DNA of 64,000 nt from assembly GCF_040907265.1 (NCBI RefSeq), contig NZ_JBFOHP010000002.1, positions 7,750,001 through 7,814,000 of the forward strand, given 5' to 3'. The DNA is from Streptomyces sclerotialus. Lineage in GTDB: Bacteria; Actinomycetota; Actinomycetes; Streptomycetales; Streptomycetaceae. Below, piece after piece: positions 60,699 through 64,000 of the stretch. Every line of letters begins with the position of its first letter. The stretch's first letter is position 1. The notes beneath the pieces are model-generated. The model worked only from the letters and a program-made list of their open reading frames with translations, did not search any database and was not told where the DNA came from. Both the position numbers and the translations under genes were made by a program.

Positions 60699-61937
60699 TC
60701 AGTTGCCCACGCGGCGGCGCAGGTCCTGGAAGGCGGTGTAGTTCGCGATGACCTCGATACGGCCGGGCGGTGCCTGCCGTACGGCCTCGTCGACGTTCTC
60801 GCACACCTGGAAGTCCAGGCCCGCGACCTCCAGCCGGACGGCCAGGTCCAGCTTGCGGTCGCCGATCACGAAGATCGGGTGGCCGGCGAGCCGGGTGTAG
60901 TCGACGTCCCAGAGCCAGGAGGTGTCCGTGCCGTCGGCGCCGCGGGCGTTGACGGACAGGATCACCGGGGTGGGCGGCGGGTCGATCAGCGAGAACGTCT
61001 CCAGCCAGCCGGCCGGGTTCTTCGCCAGCAGCAGCCGCAGTTCGCGCTGAATGAAGGAGACCACGTCGTACCGGCCGGCGACGGCCTGGACGGAGTACAT
61101 CCGCTCCAGGGCGACCTGCGGGGGCACACCGAACGCGGCGGCCACTGCGGCCGAGGTCGTGGCGTTGGCCTTGTTGGCACGCCCTGGCAGCTGGAGCTTG
61201 ATCGGCCAGGCGGAGCCGTGCGGGTCCAGGACGTGGTCGCCGGAGAGCGCCCAGCTCGGCGTCGGGCGGCGGAAGCCGCACTCGCCGCAGAACCAGTCGT
61301 CGCCGGGGCGCTGCATCACGCCGCCGCAGGACGGGCAGGACCAGGCGTCGTCCTTCCACTCCTGGCCGGCGGCGACCCAGACGACGTTGGCGGACGAGGA
61401 GGCGGCCCAGACGATCAGCGGGTCGTCGGCGTTGGCGACGACGAGCGCCTTGGAACCCGCCAGGCCCTCGCGCCACTTCTCCGCCAGCATGCGGGTCTCG
61501 GCGGCGCGGTCGAGCTGGTCACGCGAAAGGTTGAGCAGCGCGATGGCCTTGGGGGTGACGTCCCGGGCGACGCCCGCGAGGTACTTCTCGTCGACCTCGA
61601 TGACGCCGTACTTCGCGTCCGAACCCCCGGCGAGCGCCGAGGTGATGCCGGCCGGCATGTTCGCGCCGAGTGCGTTGGAGACCACGGGACCGCTGGCCCG
61701 CAGCGCCTCCGCGATCAGCCGCGTGGTGGTGGTCTTGCCGTTGGTCGCGGACACCAGGACCACGTCCAGGTGGGTCGCGAGCCGGGCCAGCAGGTCGGGG
61801 TCGAGCCTGAGGGCGACCTTGCCACCGATCACCGAGCCGCTGCCGCGGCCCACCGCGCGCGACGCCGCCGCCGCGGCCCTGCCCGCCGTCACGGCCAGCC
61901 TGGCCCGCGGCGACAGCGGGTCCGTGTTGCCTGCCAT
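60699..61937 (-). CDS. murT: Lipid II isoglutaminyl synthase subunit MurT
   Basis: 412 aa from ATG 61937 with AAGGAGG upstream. Mur-ligase-like enzyme with DUF1727 C-terminus. ATP site SATNGKTTTTRLIAEA (63-78), the long middle domain, and a Cys4 zinc ribbon inside it (SCPSCGGVMQRPGDDWFCGE with CGECGF) that typifies MurT. VLSVNARGADGTDTSWLWDV and YTAFQDLRRRVG close it. Pairs with GatD in the next gene. The amidation it carries out is needed for wall cross-linking in actinobacteria. Confidence 0.95.
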   Translation of the reverse strand: MAGNTDPLSPRARLAVTAGRAAAAASRAVGRGSGSVIGGKVALRLDPDLLARLATHLDVVLVSATNGKTTTTRLIAEALRASGPVVSNALGANMPAGITSALAGGSDAKYGVIEVDEKYLAGVARDVTPKAIALLNLSRDQLDRAAETRMLAEKWREGLAGSKALVVANADDPLIVWAASSSANVVWVAAGQEWKDDAWSCPSCGGVMQRPGDDWFCGECGFRRPTPSWALSGDHVLDPHGSAWPIKLQLPGRANKANATTSAAVAAAFGVPPQVALERMYSVQAVAGRYDVVSFIQRELRLLLAKNPAGWLETFSLIDPPPTPVILSVNARGADGTDTSWLWDVDYTRLAGHPIFVIGDRKLDLAVRLEVAGLDFQVCENVDEAVRQAPPGRIEVIANYTAFQDLRRRVGN

Positions 61938-62193
61938 CGTTCTGGTTCCTCCTTGCATCCGGCGCCCTCATGCCCCCTGGGGCCGCCGGTGGAACGCCCC
62001 TCCGTACCGGCCCGGCCGGCCGGGAGGCTGTGGTTGGGGATCAGCCTATCGATTTCCACGCCGGAGCCCGAACCAGACCACCCGTGGGGAAGTGTGAAGG
62101 TTACCGGCGCGGCAGTGTTCCGGACGGGGCGGCGTGCCCGTCGGCCGGGACCGGAACGCCGCTGGTCGTCGGCCGGAACGTACCCTTTCCGTC

Positions 62194-62742
62194 ATGCGAA
62201 ACCGCTCCCTCCCCGGCAGTTCCGGCCGCGTCCGTCCCATGCGGCTGCTCGGCGATCCGACCCTGCACGCTCCGTGCGAGGAGGTCACCGACTTCGGGCC
62301 GGCGCTGGCGCGGCTGGTGGAGGACATGTTCGCGACGATGTACGCGGCCCGCGGGGTCGGCCTCGCCGCGAATCAGATCGGCGTGGACCGGCGGGTGTTC
62401 GTGTACGACTGCCCGGACGACGAGGACGTCCGTCACCTGGGGCACGTCATCAATCCGCGGCTGGTGTCGGTGGGCGGCGAGCTCGTCCGCGGCCCCGAGG
62501 GGTGCCTGTCGCTGCCCGGCATCGAGGCGGGTACGCCGCGCCACGACGAGGCGGTGGTCGAGGGCGTCACGCTGGACGGGGAGCCCTGCCGGATCGCCGG
62601 TACCGGTTTCTTCGCCCGCTGCCTGCAGCACGAGTGCGACCATCTGGACGGCGGGCTCTACGTCGATCACCTCACCGGCCTGCGCCGCCGCCGCGCACTG
62701 CGGGCGGCGGCCAAGGCGCCGTGGGCTCCGGGGCGCGCGTAG
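62194..62742 (+). CDS. def: Peptide deformylase
   Basis: 182 aa from ATG 62194. Removes the formyl group from new N-termini. Motif 1 GVGLAANQIG (54-63), motif 2 EGCLSLPG with metal C104, motif 3 QHECDHLDG with H146, E147 and H150, all intact. An added first 12 residues (MRNRSLPGSSGR) precede the usual start. Streptomyces carry several def copies. Divergent from murT. Confidence 0.95.
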   Translation: MRNRSLPGSSGRVRPMRLLGDPTLHAPCEEVTDFGPALARLVEDMFATMYAARGVGLAANQIGVDRRVFVYDCPDDEDVRHLGHVINPRLVSVGGELVRGPEGCLSLPGIEAGTPRHDEAVVEGVTLDGEPCRIAGTGFFARCLQHECDHLDGGLYVDHLTGLRRRRALRAAAKAPWAPGRA

Positions 62743-62751
62743 CACGGATTT

Positions 62752-62787
62752 TGGGCGGGTCGGGCAACCTCCTGGGCGGGTCGGGCA
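62752..62787 (+). repeat. 15-bp direct repeat, two copies
   Basis: TGGGCGGGTCGGGCA at 62752-62766 and 62773-62787, just after def. Confidence 0.7.
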
Positions 62788-62878
62788 CCACGTCAGCTGC
62801 TGGAGCGTTCCCGGTACGAGGGGGGCTCGAGAGCCGAAACGTCACCTCCGGGGCCGGCCCGGCCCCGCCCTAGGTCGT

Positions 62879-63003
62879 TTCTGATGGCTCTTGATCGGCT
62901 GTCGGGGAGATCATCCGCGCAACGCGAATTGCCTTGTGAGGCGCCTGCCACCCAGCCGGCCACACCCATGACAGCCATCGGATAGGTTCAAGAGCCGCCA
63001 GAA
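62879..63003. repeat. 125-bp element with 16-bp imperfect terminal inverted repeats (MITE-like)
   Basis: TTCTGATGGCTCTTGA at the left end and TCAAGAGCCGCCAGAA at the right end match as inverted repeats at 14 of 16 positions. An inner pair GGCTGTC (62897) / GACAGCC (62970) extends the symmetry. It sits between converging def and tetR genes and has no coding frame. Could be a small non-autonomous transposable remnant or a long bidirectional terminator. Confidence 0.5.
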
Positions 63004-63008
63004 GGGCT

Positions 63009-63650
63009 CTAGAACCCGGGCCCGCCCGGCCGGTCGCCCGCTGCCGCGAGCCGGCCCCACAAGAGGTCCGCGAGATGCTGTACCAATTGCGCTCGCGAAC
63101 ACGGCTGCTCCCGTAGCCACCAGTCGCCGGCCGCGTGCATCATCCCGACGATGCCGTGGCCCCAGACCCGCGCCAGCTCGCCGCCGGCCGGGCCGAGGTC
63201 CACCCGCTCGGCGATGACCTGCGCCAGCTCCTCGCCGAGGCGGCGCAGCAGGGGAGCGGAGTGCCGGCCGACGTCGAAGCCGCGGTCGGCGGTCTGGCCC
63301 TCGTCGGACGGATGCATCAGGAAGCGGTAGACCTGCGGCCGGGCCTCGATCGCCGCGAGGTAGGTGTCGAGCGTGGCCTCGACCCGGTCCCTCCGTGGTA
63401 CGGGGGAGTCCAGCGCGGCTCGCAGACCGGCGAGGAGGGCGTCGGTGTGGCGTACGGCGAGTGCGCGGTAGAGGCCGCCCTTGTCGCCGAAGTGCCGGTA
63501 GAGGATCGGCTTGGTGATCCCGGCCTCGGCCGCGATCGCGTTCATCGACGCCTCCGGGCCGTCGCGGAGGACCACCCGGTCCGCGGCCTCCAGCAGCTCG
63601 CGTCGTCGGCGCTCACTGGCCGTACGGCGGCTCTCCTGTGTCATTTCCAT
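63009..63650 (-). CDS. TetR-family repressor of the acyl-CoA dehydrogenase gene
   Basis: 213 aa from ATG 63650 with GGGGAG upstream; an ATG two codons later is also possible. HTH about 12-60: RRRELLEAADRVVLRDGPEA and MNAIAAEAGITKPILYRHFG. Ligand domain with YLAAIEARPQVYRFLMHPSD and LARVWGHGIVGMMHAAGDWW. Divergent from an acyl-CoA dehydrogenase gene with two inverted repeats in the gap, so it probably governs fatty-acid breakdown there. Confidence 0.9.
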   Translation of the reverse strand: MEMTQESRRTASERRRRELLEAADRVVLRDGPEASMNAIAAEAGITKPILYRHFGDKGGLYRALAVRHTDALLAGLRAALDSPVPRRDRVEATLDTYLAAIEARPQVYRFLMHPSDEGQTADRGFDVGRHSAPLLRRLGEELAQVIAERVDLGPAGGELARVWGHGIVGMMHAAGDWWLREQPCSRAQLVQHLADLLWGRLAAAGDRPGGPGF

Positions 63651-63744
63651 CGTCCGGCTCCCCGCCCTGGTGAATTCGTGCTGTTCGCGCAACGTAACAC
63701 CCTGCCATCGGACGGGAGATATCGGTCGTTGAGGTTGACATCCC

Positions 63745-63782
63745 TTACTCGTGAGTAACAGACTGCTGTTACCGCAAGTAAC
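63745..63782. promoter_or_regulatory. Two TetR operator-like inverted repeats before the acyl-CoA dehydrogenase gene
   Basis: TTACTC-GT-GAGTAA at 63745-63758 and GTTAC-CGCAA-GTAAC at 63768-63782, both ending in (A)GTAA. They sit just after a -35-like TTGACA (63735-63740), where binding would block the promoter. Confidence 0.7.
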
Positions 63783-63799
63783 GCACTGCTGGAGGGGTC

Positions 63800-64000
63800 A
63801 TGGCCGAGTTCACCATGGAGCTCAACGACGAGCAGAAGGAAGTCCGGGACTGGATCCACGGGTTCGCCGCGGACGTCATGCGCCCCGCAGCCGCCGAGTG
63901 GGACGAGCGCGAGGAGACCCCCTGGCCCGTCATCCAGGAAGCGGCCAAGATCGGAATCTACTCCCTCGACTTCTACGCCCAGCAGTACTTCGACCCCACC
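63800..64000 (+). CDS. Acyl-CoA dehydrogenase (3' end cut by window edge)
   Basis: 67 residues from ATG 63800 with GGAGGGG 5 nt upstream. N-terminal alpha-domain of acyl-CoA dehydrogenase: FTMELNDEQKEVRDWIHGFA, VMRPAAAEWDEREETPWPVI and QEAAKIGIYSLDFYAQQYF. Flavoenzyme of fatty-acid beta-oxidation, cytosolic. The active-site Glu and FAD contacts lie beyond the window. Likely repressed by the divergent TetR. Confidence 0.9.
   Translation, partial: MAEFTMELNDEQKEVRDWIHGFAADVMRPAAAEWDEREETPWPVIQEAAKIGIYSLDFYAQQYFDPT

Noticed and set aside
62752..62787. 15-bp direct repeat after def as an attachment site
   Set aside because: Copies are only 6 bp apart with no integrase; simple local duplication.

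Overview
The window is high-GC actinobacterial DNA that reads as a Streptomyces chromosome. Start codons are often GTG, Shine-Dalgarno boxes are GAGG/GGAGG, and third positions are strongly GC-biased. Typical Streptomyces families are present: an XRE/DUF5753 regulator with a DUF397 partner and an HATPase-like kinase, a biotin operon whose BioB has a long C-terminal tail, the actinobacterial urease order, secreted tripeptidyl-aminopeptidase and M28 peptidases, and MurT-GatD. I see no rRNA, tRNA, CRISPR array or intact insertion sequence.

Layout. 0-3 kb: a cut GNAT gene, a two-gene cell-wall hydrolase operon and an F420-type oxidoreductase. 3.2-9.2 kb: a decay zone with remnants of an aldehyde dehydrogenase, an FAD oxidoreductase, an OPA-like MFS transporter, an APC permease and a TetR regulator, plus a DUF1028 gene lacking a normal start; intact genes between them are a patatin, an M20 hydrolase and a LysR regulator. 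11-18 kb: methyltransferase, MFS exporter, then bioB-bioA-bioD divergent from bioF. 18-24 kb: XRE/DUF397 and HATPase genes, a GNAT, an NlpC/P60 hydrolase behind a c-di-AMP (ydaO) riboswitch, a ClpP paralogue divergent from an orphan Phd/YefM antitoxin, and an M28 peptidase. 24.8-29.5 kb: complete urease operon ureABCFGD.

29.6-37.8 kb: secreted peptidase, PARG-like hydrolase, PlsC acyltransferase, catalase, Tat-exported metallo-beta-lactamase-fold protein, ArsR-type regulator and tautomerase. 37.9-42.6 kb: a SigK/RskA locus holding an alpha/beta hydrolase, a membrane-anchored sulfite-oxidase-fold molybdoenzyme and a fasciclin lipoprotein. Two copies of the same ECF-type promoter (CCAATCC-N15-CCGAAT) mark it as an autoregulated regulon resembling mycobacterial SigK-MPT70/MPT83. 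42.6-48.6 kb: a GH16 glucanase with a LacI-type operator, then short regulator/effector pairs with visible operators.

48.6-64 kb: malic enzyme, hydrolase, SDR, a YqcI/YcgG heme-family protein, secreted adenosine deaminase, cytochrome P450, CtaG-type oxidase assembly factor, PfkA, the MurT-GatD lipid II amidation pair, peptide deformylase, and a TetR regulator divergent from a cut acyl-CoA dehydrogenase gene. The most notable signals are the two-promoter SigK regulon with an apparently leaderless molybdoenzyme mRNA, the clpP/antitoxin divergon with a shared TGTAC...GTACA operator, the riboswitch, and the deletion scar that removed the 5' ends of two divergent genes near 7.08 kb. No wholly new system can be claimed from sequence alone.
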